Below, piece after piece: positions 29,328 through 39,108 of a stretch of 64,000 nucleotides of DNA. Each line of letters starts with the position of its first letter. Within the stretch, counting starts at the first letter, position 1. This DNA is from Bathynomus jamesi (taxonomy: Eukaryota; Arthropoda; Malacostraca; Isopoda; Cirolanidae): contig JAJOZX010003305.1 in NCBI GenBank assembly GCA_023014485.1, positions 152,501 through 216,500 on the forward strand. Reading direction: 5' to 3'. Position numbers and translations under genes: made by a program. The notes below the pieces were generated by a model that made no database searches, was not told the DNA's origin, and worked only from the letters and a program-made list of their open reading frames with translations.

Positions 29328-29719
29328 CAGGGTGTCCCATAAGTCTGGAACCATAGGGTAAAATAAGTAATTCATGTTTTTCCGTTTATGCAAGTGACCA
29401 TGATGTATTTGAGTAAGGAAGAATGCATCCAGGTAATTCTGCTTGTAGGAAATCGGAGTCAGAGGGAGGTCGCTGAGGAATTTAACAGATTGCATCCGGA
29501 CCGCGTGCCGATAACACAGCTGTGTCGGCAAACTTGTTCAGGGAAAACGGGATCCATAGGAGATAAACCACGCAGTGGACCTCCGAGGACATCCACCGAC
29601 GATGACACAGCCGCTACCATCCTCGCTCATTTCACAAACAGTCCCCAAACGTCTCTTCTGCGTTTTTATTGCCGTTTTTATCATTTTGCCCTATGGTTCC
29701 AGACTTACGGGACACCCTG
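29328..29719 (+). mobile_element. 392-bp mariner MITE keeping a coding N-terminus
   Basis: TA duplications (29326-29327, 29720-29721) flank 31-bp TIRs CAGGGTGTCCCATAAGTCTG and CAGGGTGTCCCGTAAGTCTG (complement), then GAACCATAGGG. The interior keeps the first ~85 codons of a transposase. Confidence 0.9.
29388..29690 (+). CDS. Helix-turn-helix ORF of a mariner, C-terminally deleted
   Basis: The ORF opens at 29388 or, more likely, at one of two later ATGs (29400, 29403). It reads MYLSKEECIQVILLVGNRSQ, REVAEEFNRLHPDRVPITQ, then PRSGPPRTSTDDDTAATILA. This is the N-terminal DNA-binding HTH region (DUF4817-like) seen in arthropod mariner transposases, followed by the usual GRP-like linker (SGPP). 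It runs without a stop into the right TIR and ends at 29811. No catalytic aspartate is present. If expressed, it would be a TIR-binding peptide. It may equally be a passive relic of the internal deletion. Confidence 0.65.
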
Positions 29720-29721
29720 TA

Positions 29722-30165
29722 GTACCGTTTCCGTAACTACAAAGGTTCGCTACCCAAACTTCTTTTATTTCAGGCTGTTTTGTATTGTTGCCTATATTAT
29801 TTCATCAAAATGAACTTAAAATCACCATTTTTTTATCTTCCGAATTATAAACTACTAAATTAAAGTTTACAGAAACAATAGGAAAATTTTTATTTTAATT
29901 CTTTCTAAATGTTAAAGTTTGCATATATTCTAGGTCATTATTATTTTAAATGAAGGACTTATCATCTATACTTCACTATACAGTGGAGGTTTGGTATCCC
30001 AGTGCAATGAAGGTTTGACAAAGTGACCTTTCAGGTATAAAATAAAACCTACGGTAGACTGTGTTTTAGAAGCATGTAAGAGATATTTTTCAGAATCATC
30101 ATTATTTCTCTATCAATTTCAATAAGTTTCACTTCATTTGCGGAATAAGATCTCTCCATATGCCT
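29722..30165. other. Anonymous stretch
   Basis: AT-rich sequence with no recognisable gene or repeat. Confidence 0.4.
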
Positions 30166-30169
30166 CCAT

Positions 30170-30690
30170 ATAGGTGAGACGGGAAAGGATTTGCACACAC
30201 GTATAAAACAGCATCAATATTCCGTTACAACGGGACAGTCGTCCAGTGCCCTTTTTGTCCATTTGTCAGAGTTATCCCACTGTATTGATTGGAATAATGC
30301 TTCAGTTTTATTTCACTCTAGCAACATTGTTAATAGAAATATTCTTGAGTCTGCCATTATCCAACTTACAAATAACTTCAACATAAGCAAAGGTCTTTTT
30401 GAATTCCTTCAGAACAGATTTAGATAAGAAGGGTAGAACGCTAAATCTTTGGTAAACTTGTATGCCACTCTAATAACTTTTATTTTTAAATTTATTTTTA
30501 TATACAAGAAGAGCAGAGTGCTAAAACCCGGGCAGATTTCGTTTTTTTTTTATTTTTTTTTTTTTATAACATTGGTTGGAAACAATTCATTTGATCTTGT
30601 GCTAAAAATCGATAGTTTTTCCTTACAAATTTGTATGCCCCTCCCACAATCCTTTAATTTTTAATTTTATTTCTCCGTTTATTGTTATAT

Positions 30691-30734
<44 letters not shown>

Positions 30735-30895
30735 CTGTAACCTATATATAGGCTGTAACTCTTTATGTACTTCAGTGTTCCTGAGGATGTCATTAGACGA
30801 AAGTGCTTGAGCACCATTCTGTGTTTCCTTTCCTTCGTAGTTTTATTCATCATAAATATTTTTCACCTGTTACTTTCGTGAAATAATTTTCATAT
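30170..30895 (+). mobile_element. PLE 3' fragment: GIY-YIG end and 3' UTR
   Basis: 30170-30427 reads GETGKDLHTRIKQHQYSVTT, LSELSHCIDWNNASVLFHSS and NILESAIIQLTNNFNISKGL. It is nearly identical to 32990-33220, and is the second half of the GIY-YIG domain. The 3' UTR follows and ends with GACGAAAGTGCTTGAGCACC and TTTTCACCTGTTAC before an (AT)n tract, matching 33650-33777. It is 5'-truncated at the endonuclease. Confidence 0.85.
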
Positions 30896-30944
30896 ATATA
30901 TATATATATATAGGCTAGTGCTGGTATGACTTAAAATTCTGAAA

Positions 30945-31765
30945 TATGCGCAATGATGAAAGGTCTAGTCTTTTCTGGAAGAAAGTACTGCCACTAGGTG
31001 CTTCTAGCGAGGTAGATGTACCCTCACTTCCTCGATTTAGAAGAGTTCCAGCTATGCTAGAAGAGGGTTGGGTTCCATCAGAAGGTCGCCAAGCTCCTGA
31101 AGATCTTTACAGAAAGACAGATTATGAAGCTCTGGACCTCATTATAATACCCATAACAGAGAAGTTTGACCAAGCAGAGTACAAAATGTATGTCCAGTGT
31201 AAAGAGTTGCTTCTCAAGGATGCAAAAGGATAGACGTTCACAGCAGAATTAGAGAGTGTAACCTCATTCTAGGGCTAAGACTTCCTTCCTGCAAGACTAC
31301 ATACAGATCTAGCAGCCTTCAGTACCGACTTTGTGTTCACAGGTACCCTTGAGCAGTTAATCCTACTTGGTGTAGTTACATACACGCAATCACTGACACC
31401 TGGCCATTAATCTCTTATCTCCTCTGTGATCACATAAGCAAAGTTAATTTTAGTGATGCCAGCCACCATTACCTGTAGTGAGCGCTCGTTTAGTAATCTT
31501 GTGCGTATTAAAACTTATCTGAGTTCAAACACGACTCAGAAAAGGCTCAATCATTTGATGCTATTGCATGTACATAAAGAAAGGTATGATTAATTAGATT
31601 TAGTTGATGTTGCCTATGGAATTGTTCAGAGTTCTGAACATACGTTATCCTTGGATGGTAAATTTAACACACTGTACTTTGCCAAGACCATAGTTCTGGT
31701 ACGATCCAAGGTCACAATGACTGAAAGGGCAGTGAAACATGCTGATATTGACATGAAACCAGTGT
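30945..31765 (+). pseudogene. ZMYM-type hAT transposase remnant
   Basis: 30946-31233 is open for 95 codons and reads LPRFRRVPAMLEEGW, DLYRKTDYEALDLIIIPITE, then KFDQAEYKMYVQCKELLLKD. This is the helical segment (YYEALD.....I..RFDQ.GY) of TTF/ZMYM1-like hAT proteins. After stops and shifts, about 31450-31580 reads TITCSERSFSNLVRIKTYLS then SNTTQKRLNHLMLLHVHKER, the C-terminal dimerisation domain. The RNase-H core between is lost. It differs from the 4774 remnant, so two ZMYM-type families are present. Confidence 0.75.
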
Positions 31766-31947
31766 AATACGTAATAATTTTTGTCTAAATATATGCAATT
31801 TGCAAACTCATCTAAAGTGTTTCATTATAGTCGGTCATGAGATGAAATAAATCTTCACACTACTTTTGTCGTATATGTATATATATGTTTATTGGCAAAT
31901 TAATGTATTGGTTATTAAGCTGATATAGTTGTTATTATCGTTAATAT

Positions 31948-31964
31948 TATATATATATATATAC

Positions 31965-31990
<26 letters not shown>
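31948..31990. repeat. (AT)n microsatellite
   Basis: AT tract with one interruption, leading into the LINE 3' tail. Confidence 0.95.
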
Positions 31991-31995
<5 letters not shown>

Positions 31996-31996
<1 letters not shown>

Positions 31997-32066
31997 CCTT
32001 ACCTTATGTTGTTTCGTGCGTTGGTCTCTCTTCACACGGAGGTCAAGCTGGTGGCCCCGCCTCTAA
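31996..32066 (-). mobile_element. CR1-like LINE extreme 3' end
   Basis: The minus strand ends CAGCTTGACCTCCGTGTGAA ... ATAAGGTAAGGTATATA. The same tail occurs in 27492-28760 and 7816-8712. Only about 70 bp remain before a PLE terminus takes over. Confidence 0.7.
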
Positions 32067-32204
32067 GGCGGGATGAATTTTACAATCAAACACGTCAAAT
32101 GAATGAATGCTGCAAACTCAAAAGGAAAAAGAAAAACGATTCCAAGGCCTTTCGTGAATTCAGAGCTACACCTCGTCAGTGAATGAAGAGAGAAGGCATA
32201 TATT

Positions 32205-33265
32205 TATGTGTTTGAGAGCATGCTGCGCTACTCACAGGGTATTATCAACAAGTTTTTGGGATGGCCATGGGCAACCCCTTGTCGCCCCTCCTCTCCAATA
32301 TTTATATGGAGTTTTTCGAAATTACTTACATTCCGAGAATCCTGGGGGTTGGCATCCCATGGTTGCGGTACGTCGACGATATTTTGTGTATCTGGCCCAT
32401 GAATCGTGACCTGGATGACTTCCTCCTTCAGTTAAATGATCAAGTCCCCTCTATTAAGTTTACTTTAGAAGTGGAACAAGACAACTCAATCCCGTTTTTG
32501 GATGAGCGTGTACATAGGGAAAGCCCAGTTTTTAAGTTTAGTATCTATCGGAAAAAAACAAACAATTTTCCTACGTACACTTTTACTCGGGACATGACAC
32601 CCCCACTAAGAAGGCCATTTTTTCTTCAATGTTTCTCCGCGCCCTTAGGATCGCCAGTCCGGAATACATCGTTGCCGAATTGGAAAAAATCAACGGTATT
32701 GGAAGTGATCTGTGTTACCCACCTGCGTTTATGGAATCTTGTCTCAACAAGGCAAAACGAACCTTCTATCGTGTGAATAATAACACTCGTACTTTGTCAA
32801 AGAATATTTTAGTACTTCCATTTTTCCCGGGCTTTTTAGGCATTGCTAATGTACTTAAACTTTTGGATATTAATGCAGTATTTTCATATAACAATATTGT
32901 GAAAAATATCATAGCAAAAAATAGCCCTACCAATAATACAGGCATTATCTATAAAATTGGTTGTAAACAATGTGATTCCTTTTACATAGGTCAGACGGGA
33001 AAGGATTTTCACACACGTGTAAAACAGCATCAATATTCCGTTAGAACGGGACAGTCGTCCAGTGCCCTTTTTGTCCATTTGTCAGAGTTATCACACTGTA
33101 TTGATTGGAATAATGCTTGTTTTGTTTCACTCTAGCAACATTGTTAATAGAAATATTCTTGAGTCTGCCATTATCCAACTTACAAATAACTTCAACATAA
33201 GCAAAGGTCTTTTTCAACTCGATCCCGTTGTTTTGAATTCGTTCAGAACGGATTTAGACAAGAAG
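32205..33265 (+). pseudogene. PLE reverse transcriptase and GIY-YIG endonuclease, broken
   Basis: 32215-32776 encodes the RT palm: AMGNPLSPLLSNIYMEFFE, WLRYVDDILCIW (the YVDD catalytic box), FTLEVEQDNSIPFLDE and FSIYRKKTNNFPTYTF. 32629-33130 continues in another frame with FLRALRIASPEYIVAEL, a connector, then GIIYKIGCKQCDSFYIGQTG and RVKQHQYSVRTG, the GIY-YIG motifs with the catalytic arginine. A third frame (33062-33271) completes it: NILESAIIQLTNNFNIS ... VLNSFRTDLDKKG. RT followed by GIY-YIG is the hallmark of Penelope-like retroelements. Two shifts (near 32650 and 33115) inactivate it. Confidence 0.88.
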
Positions 33266-33578
33266 GGTTGAGTGCTAAACCTTTGGTAAACTTGTATGCT
33301 TCTCTAATAACTTTTATTTTTCAATTTATTTTTATATATATCGGACTTGGACAGGAAGGGCAGAGTGCTAAAACCTGGGCAGATTTCCAGTATAAATTTG
33401 TATGCGCCTCTTACAAGTTTTATTTTTATTTTTCAATTTATTATTTTTTTTAATTAACTATAACATTGGTTGGAAACAATTCATTTGATCTTGTGTTGGA
33501 TTCGGGCAAAGTGCTAAAATCGGTAATTTTCCCTTACAAATTTGTATGCTCCTCCCACAATCCTTTAATTTTTTTTCC

Positions 33579-33604
33579 GTTTATTATATATATATATATA
33601 TATT
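33579..33604. repeat. (AT)n microsatellite in PLE 3' UTR
   Basis: AT tract inside the UTR. The sister copy has one at the same place (30689-30726). Another follows the element (33768-33796). Confidence 0.9.
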
Positions 33605-33761
33605 TTTTTTTTGTAACCTATATAGGCTGTAGCTCTTTATGTACCTCAGTGTTGTTGAGGATGTCATTAGACGAAAGCGCTTGAGCACCATTCTGTGTTT
33701 CCTTTCCTTCGTGGTTTTATTCATCATAAATATTTTTCACGTGTTACTTTTGTGAAATAAT

Positions 33762-33796
<35 letters not shown>

Positions 33797-33800
<4 letters not shown>

Positions 33801-34970
33801 GCTATGATAATAATGATAATATTTGCTGTGCATGATGATTGTTACGACGTTACTATACGAATGGATTTAAATATATTAGTTTCCCCTTAGATTAGATAAA
33901 TGAAATTTAAATTAATTAGGTTAATAGTTTCTGCATCTATTTCGTAATACAAATATTAGAACAAGACAAAATTTGTTTATGAGTTAACTGTATTTATTCT
34001 AATTATATTTTATGTGGTATCGGTATTAGTATATTAACAACTTTTCTCTGCTACTTCTTTCACCACCTTTCTCTACAAAAAAAAAAAAAAATGGTGTCAA
34101 TAATCCAGCAGGGTTGAAAGCACCTTAAACAGAAAAAAACAAAAACAAACAAAACAAACAAACGATGAGTCTACACACAGTTGGCCAAAGTTTATTTTTA
34201 AGGCTTTTTGCTGTATTTTTTTTAGCTCTTACACGTCTTCGGATTAGATAGGTTGTCTATTATGGAATTTTATTTTATGGTTTTTCATATTTAAACCACA
34301 ATAACTTTTCAAATTGTAAGGCTCGTTTGTCAAGATCATGTGGCCATAAGGCCACGGTCGGCGTTAAAGAAATCTTCGCTAATTGTCAGACATTACAGTT
34401 CTTATATACATAATATATACACGTTGTTTTAATTTACCACAGTATATATATCAGCAGAAACCTGATGCTTCAGAAATGCATCTTCTGCACAAATGTTTCC
34501 AGAAAGCTAAAACTAACGGGGACCGCGAAACCGAACGCGCCGGAACGCTGCGTAAAATGAACCATGAATGTTTTTCCTACAACATCTCGTCAGGGAATGT
34601 TTGTTTATTTGTTTGTTTTTCTCTCATGAAAGACCATGAAGGAGCCCCAGGAGGAAAAATTTACCCTTTTTAAAAAGTTTGTTTTTTGTGTTCTTGTTTG
34701 TTTTTGTCTCATGAAAGCCCATGAATGAAGGCGAGGATGAATCTTTTTATTTTTTATTTTTTATTTTTAAATTTTTTTTATTATTTTTTTGTTTGTTTAA
34801 ATATCTCTTATGAAAGACCATGAAACCTCATAAAGGACCCTAAGGAGGAGGGGGACCCCTCATAAAGGAACGGGAGAAGGAAGTTTTCAAATTGATCCAC
34901 TCTGTCGGACCAAATGCCATCATACTACTGAAGTAGTGTGATAGTGAGGCCTGGCAATGAAAAGGACTTG
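33797..34970. other. Anonymous DNA with a degenerate ~120-bp repeat
   Basis: CTCATGAAAGACCATGAAGG recurs in altered form at about 34622, 34712 and 34808 with T-rich spacers (three degenerate units). The 96-codon ORF at 34383 has no recognisable domain. Confidence 0.45.
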
Positions 34971-35930
34971 TTAGGTTAGGTTAGGTTAGGTTATTATGTG
35001 GTTTGTGTTAAAAATAAGTTAGGCTAGAATAGGTTAGGTTAGGATAGGTTACTCTTGGACAGTTATGGGTAGTGTGGTAGTGATGTAGAGATAGTGAGGC
35101 CGTGAGGTAGTGATGTAGAGAGGTAGAGAGTTAGTGGGATAGTGTGAAATTGACACCTGGTTAGGTTATAGGGGGTCAGGTGTATTAGTTAGATAAGTTT
35201 AGGTTAGGTTAGGACAGTGGTTCCCAATTTTTTTCGAAGCGATGGCTCACTAGAGCTGATGTTGCTAAGCTGGTATCATGTTTATACAAGATTTAATAAG
35301 CAAATTTTTGTTATTAACATTTATTAACATGATGCTAAAAGACAAGCAAGTGGGCCATGGCCCACCGGTTGGGAACCAGTGGGTTCAGATATATTTATTG
35401 GATTCTATTACTCTCCCACATTAGGCTAGATCAGGTTACTCTTGGTCCAGCTATGGATAGCGTTAAAATAAGATTAGGTTAGGCTAGGTTAGGTTACTCT
35501 CGGGCGGCTATGGGTCGTGAAGTTGTGGGGTAGAGAGAGGTAGTGGTGTAAAAAGGATGTGAGGTATTAGCGTCGAGTTAGTGAGGTAGTGAGACTGGCA
35601 ATGGAAAGGATAGGTTAGGCTTCTTTACTCTCGAACAGTAATGGCGAGTGAGGTAGAGAGGCTGTGAGATAGTGGGTAGGGAGGTTGTGAGGTAGTGAGT
35701 AGAGAGGTAGGTTATGCTAGGTCAGGTTAGATTAGCCTAGGTTAGGAACTATTGGAAGCACCAAAATGAGGTTAGGTTAAGTTAGGTCAGGTTACTCTCG
35801 AACAGCTATGGGTAGTGAGGTAGTGGGTTAGGAAGGTAGTAAGTTACTGAGGTAGTCTGGTAGTAAGACCTGGCAATTGAAAGGTTAAGTTAGGTTATTA
35901 GGTGTTCCGCGTTAAAATGAGGATACGTTA
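34971..35930 (+). repeat. Interstitial telomere-like (TTAGG)n clusters
   Basis: Four perfect TTAGG units lie at 34971-34990. Shorter runs such as GGTTAGGTTAGG, AGGTTAGGCTAGG and GTTAGGTTAAG occur around 35030, 35200, 35465, 35700, 35775 and 35880. TTAGG is the standard arthropod telomere repeat. The array is heavily degenerated and interleaved with GAGGTAGTG units. Confidence 0.75.
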
Positions 35931-36170
35931 TGCTAGGTTAGGAGCTATGGTAGAATTAAAATGACGTTAGGTTACTCTTGGACAGCTATGTGTAGGTAGT
36001 GAGGTGGTGCTATAGAGAGTTAGTGAGGTGGTGCTATAGAGAGTTAGTGAGGTTAAGAGGTAGAGAGATAGTGAGACATTGAGGTAGTGGTTAGAGATGT
36101 AGTGATGTAGAGAGGTAAAGAGGTTGTGAGATAGTGAGGTAGAGAGGCTAAGAACTTGCATTTGGATGTG
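35060..36170 (+). repeat. Degenerate GTGAGGTAGTG minisatellite
   Basis: Imperfect repeats of AGTGAGGTAGAGAGGTAGTG and GACAGCTATGGGTAGTG in higher-order blocks separated by TTAGG-like words. AGTTAGTGAGGTGGTGCTATAG is a tandem pair at about 36010-36050. The reverse-strand ORF at 35967 is repeat translation. Confidence 0.8.
35215..35381. mobile_element. hAT-type MITE inside the TTAGG region
   Basis: TIRs CAGTGGTTCCCAA and (complement of right) CACTGGTTCCCAA enclose 167 bp. The flanks GGTTAGGA and GGTTCAGA match at 6 of 8 positions, as expected for an old 8-bp TSD. Confidence 0.75.
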
Positions 36171-36396
36171 TGGAACTCTAGGGAAAAATTCTCAACTCGA
36201 TCCAATTCTGTCTACATTCTTATCACTAGCATTTGTTTGTTTGTTTGCTAAGGTTCATGCTATGATGTCACACACGCCCAAGTAATCCATCGAAGCGTAC
36301 CCATCCCAGCACGTACTCGCGCATCGCGTTTTTTGTCCGTTTGTTTTATTTATCCCTTCTCACCATCCCCCTTATCACAATATATATATATATATC

Positions 36397-36560
36397 TTAT
36401 TGGGGTTGTTTAACCTCCTTCGCAACATCTAAGGTCATATGACGGAGGGGACATACAGCTTTACGTGGGATCCGAACCACGGGTCGCTACATAATCTGGG
36501 CGCAGAGGACGGTCTCCCATCCAACTACTACCCAGACCCAATGTCGCTTAACTTCGTATA
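36397..36560 (-). mobile_element. 5S rRNA-derived SINE, best-preserved head
   Basis: The minus strand begins CGAAGTTAAGCGACATTGGG, then TCTGGGTAGTAGTTGGATGG and GAGACCGTCC. This tracks eukaryotic 5S rRNA from its A-box through its C-box with few differences. The body is GTAAAGCTGTATGTCCCCTC, CATATGACCTTAGATGTTGC and GGAGGTTAAACAACCCC. The 5' end is cut at an (AT)n tract. Confidence 0.88.
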
Positions 36561-36585
36561 TATATATATATACACACACTGTGTG

Positions 36586-36641
<56 letters not shown>
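36557..36641. repeat. (AT)n/(AC)n microsatellite
   Basis: AT, CACACTGTGTG palindrome, then a long AT tract. Confidence 0.95.
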
Positions 36642-36646
<5 letters not shown>

Positions 36647-36654
36647 TCTTCCTT

Positions 36655-37500
36655 TCGTTATTATTTTATAATAGTGGACGCTGAAGTGTGGTAGTGTGGT
36701 GGTTGCTAAAATTCATAGTATGATGTCACACATGTATAGTTATTTATATTTTATTTAATATTTTATTTGAATTTTTTATAGTGGTGGCCCCTAAAATTCA
36801 TATTATGACGTCACACTACGTGTGTAGTTATTTATATTATGTTTATTTATTTTTCCTCTTATCTTTTCTCTTACCCTTACTCCCCCTTTACCCCACTATC
36901 CCATCCATTACCCTTATCCCTTCAACCTTTTTACTCCCCATCTTATCACTTCTCGAAACCTCTTTAAACATAAATAATTTTTCTTACCACACATCCTTTA
37001 TCTTATCTCCTCATTATCCCCTATTTCCTCATTACCCTTATCCCTTCAACCTTTTCCCCTCATCATTTTTGACAACTGTGTAAACATAAACTTTTTTATA
37101 TTATCATCTTTTATCAGAACCGTCCTCATTACCCACCCCACTGCCCCCATTACCCGATTATCATACCCCATTCAGAGGGTCTTTGGCATAATTCACGCCA
37201 CCATGGTTCATCATTAGTCATTATCATATATGTATACATACATGTGTATAATTAGGCCACGCCCACTTTTTTATTTTCCCTTCTCAGACTCCCTCACCCG
37301 CTTCACCCTCATCATTCCCTCATTCCATTTATATATATATAATAATTTTATTTTAATGATTGTTAAAGTCCATATTTATATTATTGTTGTGTCATCATGC
37401 TGGCGATGGCCCTTATAGTACATATTTATATTTATTAACTTCGAAATTTTTGCATTTTATAATGATTGTCCCTAAAATCTGTAGTATGACGTTACACGCA

Positions 37501-37540
<40 letters not shown>

Positions 37541-37810
37541 TTATTTATTCCTTTCTCACTAGCCCTTTAACTTATCCCCCATTATCCCCCACTCCCCCAT
37601 TTACCTCATTCCCTCACCATCATATATACAATGACTTATTTTTATTCCCTGATACTCTTTCACCAGGACTATCCCCCACTCCTTCCCACATTACTTTATT
37701 CCACTCCTTACCCTCACCCTTCATGTACACTCACGTCAAACCTTTGTTTACTCCTATCAAACACCACCCCTTTCACCCCCTCATCATCCCACACCATCAG
37801 ATACATATAT
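36655..37810 (+). repeat. Pyrimidine-rich repeat region, left part
   Basis: T- and C-rich units (CCCTTATCCC, CTCATTACCCC, CACTCCTTACCCTCAC). CCTAAAATTCATATTATGAC followed by GTCACAC recurs at about 36705, 36790 and 37465. At 37700-37760 the phrase CCTTCATGTACACTCACGTC, AAACCTTTGTTTACTC occurs. The same unit continues at 42600-43030, showing that the mariner at 37811 split one array. ORFs here are low-complexity. Confidence 0.7.
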
Positions 37811-37985
37811 ATGGTGGGAGAAAAGTCTTTAAGGATTTTATACATACAAATAATTTGTTAATAATAAATAAATTCCATTGATATCACCGCAGTGTATGCG
37901 ATACTTTTTAAAGCAACTATGCACGTCCAGGAATGACCTTAGGCTAGAACAGGAAGGCCCTAGGCCCAAGCCCCAGTCAGTGCCA

Positions 37986-38734
37986 TGTCAGTAAACACAG
38001 AATACAGCAATGAAGAAAAAGTGTATCTTGTATCGTGAGCTATTTCTCATAATAATTGTGAAGAAAGTTTGCGTTTACTTTAAGAAAAATATAATAAACC
38101 ACCATCAAATGCAGACACTCTTCGATACTGGAAGATCAAACTTTTGGAAAGAGGGAGTCTGATAAAAGATCGTCCAAGAAGTGGAAGGCCAGTGACGGCG
38201 ACAGGAGGCAACAAAAACAAAATGTCCTAGCCAATTTTCAAGTCGAACCAAGAACTTCATCAAGGAAAGTCGTAGAGGAATTGGGTATTTCCAAATTTTC
38301 AGTAGCAAAAATATTGAAATCACATGGGTACCACAATTACAAACCCATTTACTCTCAGCTCATATACGACGATGATTCTGAGAGACGGCTGCAGTTTGCT
38401 GAAACAATGGGACGAAAGTTCAACAGTGATCCAGATTTCTTTCGAAAGATCAAATTTTCAGATGAATATATCTTCAGTTTAACGAGAAAAGGAAACAAAC
38501 ACAACTTCACTTCTCGGCAAAAAAAATCAAAAAATACGTTTGGGTAAACCCGTTAAATCGGCAACACTAACAGTTTGCGCGTGCATTGGTTATTCGGGAC
38601 TCTTTTCCTTTGACATATCGAGAGATACGATGGATGGAAAACGATATTGCCAGGCACTGAAAGACAAAGTTTTGCCACAGTTTACTAATGGCGCTGGCAG
38701 GAATTGGCTCTATCAATATGATGGAACGCCACCA
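37986..38734 (+). pseudogene. Mariner transposase, 5' part (continues at 42139-42450)
   Basis: Starts MSVNTEYSNEEKVYLVS at 37986 and breaks at once (TGA). Later segments give the HTH and linker (TLRYWKIKLLERGSLIKDRP then RSGRP), the first aspartate in IKFSDEYIFSLTRKGNKHNF, and QALKDKVLPQFTNGAGRNWL then YQYDGTPP with the second aspartate. The insertion falls within the PP codons. Across it 42139-42250 continues ...PPYYSAAALEILDTNLEGRW and WPARSPDLTPCDFWLW with the third aspartate. Multiple stops and shifts show age. Confidence 0.8.
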
Positions 38735-38738
38735 ATTT

Positions 38739-38996
38739 AGGCCTGTTCAAAAATCAACTTTTTCTTATTTTCATATGTTTCTGTACATTTTCCCATGCTT
38801 TTTGACCTGAAAAAGCCGAAAATCACAAATATTTTGACCTAGGATGTTGGGAAGCATTGCCGCATGGAGCTTTAAATTTTCTGCCTTGAAATCGGCCAAA
38901 GCGCCAATTCCGGGGTCCCTTGAATTATGTTTTGCACTTTAACTTTTGATCTAAACAAGATAGAGCAACAAATTAGGTATCAAATGAAAGAGCATA
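38739..38996. repeat. Left ~250-bp TIR of the 3.4-kb element
   Basis: Matches the complement of about 41882-42138 with scattered mismatches. Shared words include TTTTTGACCTGAAAA, GCATTGCCGCATGGAGCTTT, GCCTTGAAATCGGCC and CTAAACAAGATAGAGCAACA. The gene's promoter would have to lie here or in the (AAT)n tract. Confidence 0.85.
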
Positions 38997-39023
38997 AAAT
39001 TAATAAATAATAATAATAATAAT

Positions 39024-39089
<66 letters not shown>

Positions 39090-39096
39090 ATTATCT
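38997..39096. repeat. (AAT)n microsatellite upstream of gene
   Basis: Nearly pure AAT/AATA repeats between the left TIR and the acceptor TCATTTTTCAG at 39098-39108. Confidence 0.95.
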
Positions 39097-39108
39097 ATCA
39101 TTTTTCAG

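Larger units (their letters stand above)
32067..33777 (+). mobile_element. Penelope-like element, longest copy
   Basis: A PLE-type terminal segment (32067-32200: ACAATCAAACACGTCAAATG ... CACCTCGTCAGTGAATGA) leads into RT palm sequence (32203), a GIY-YIG domain and a 3' UTR. The UTR ends GACGAAAGCGCTTGAGCACC and TTTTCACGTGTTACTTTTG, then (AT)n. The RT N-terminal half is missing. Whether the terminal segment and the RT belong to one copy is uncertain. Confidence 0.8.

Noticed and set aside
32940..33260. A stand-alone GIY-YIG homing or restriction endonuclease
   Set aside because: It directly follows a Penelope-type RT with YVDD, and the same arrangement recurs in other copies.
38281..38740. 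Two separate small genes at 38281 and 38540
   Set aside because: They are consecutive frame fragments of the interrupted mariner transposase.
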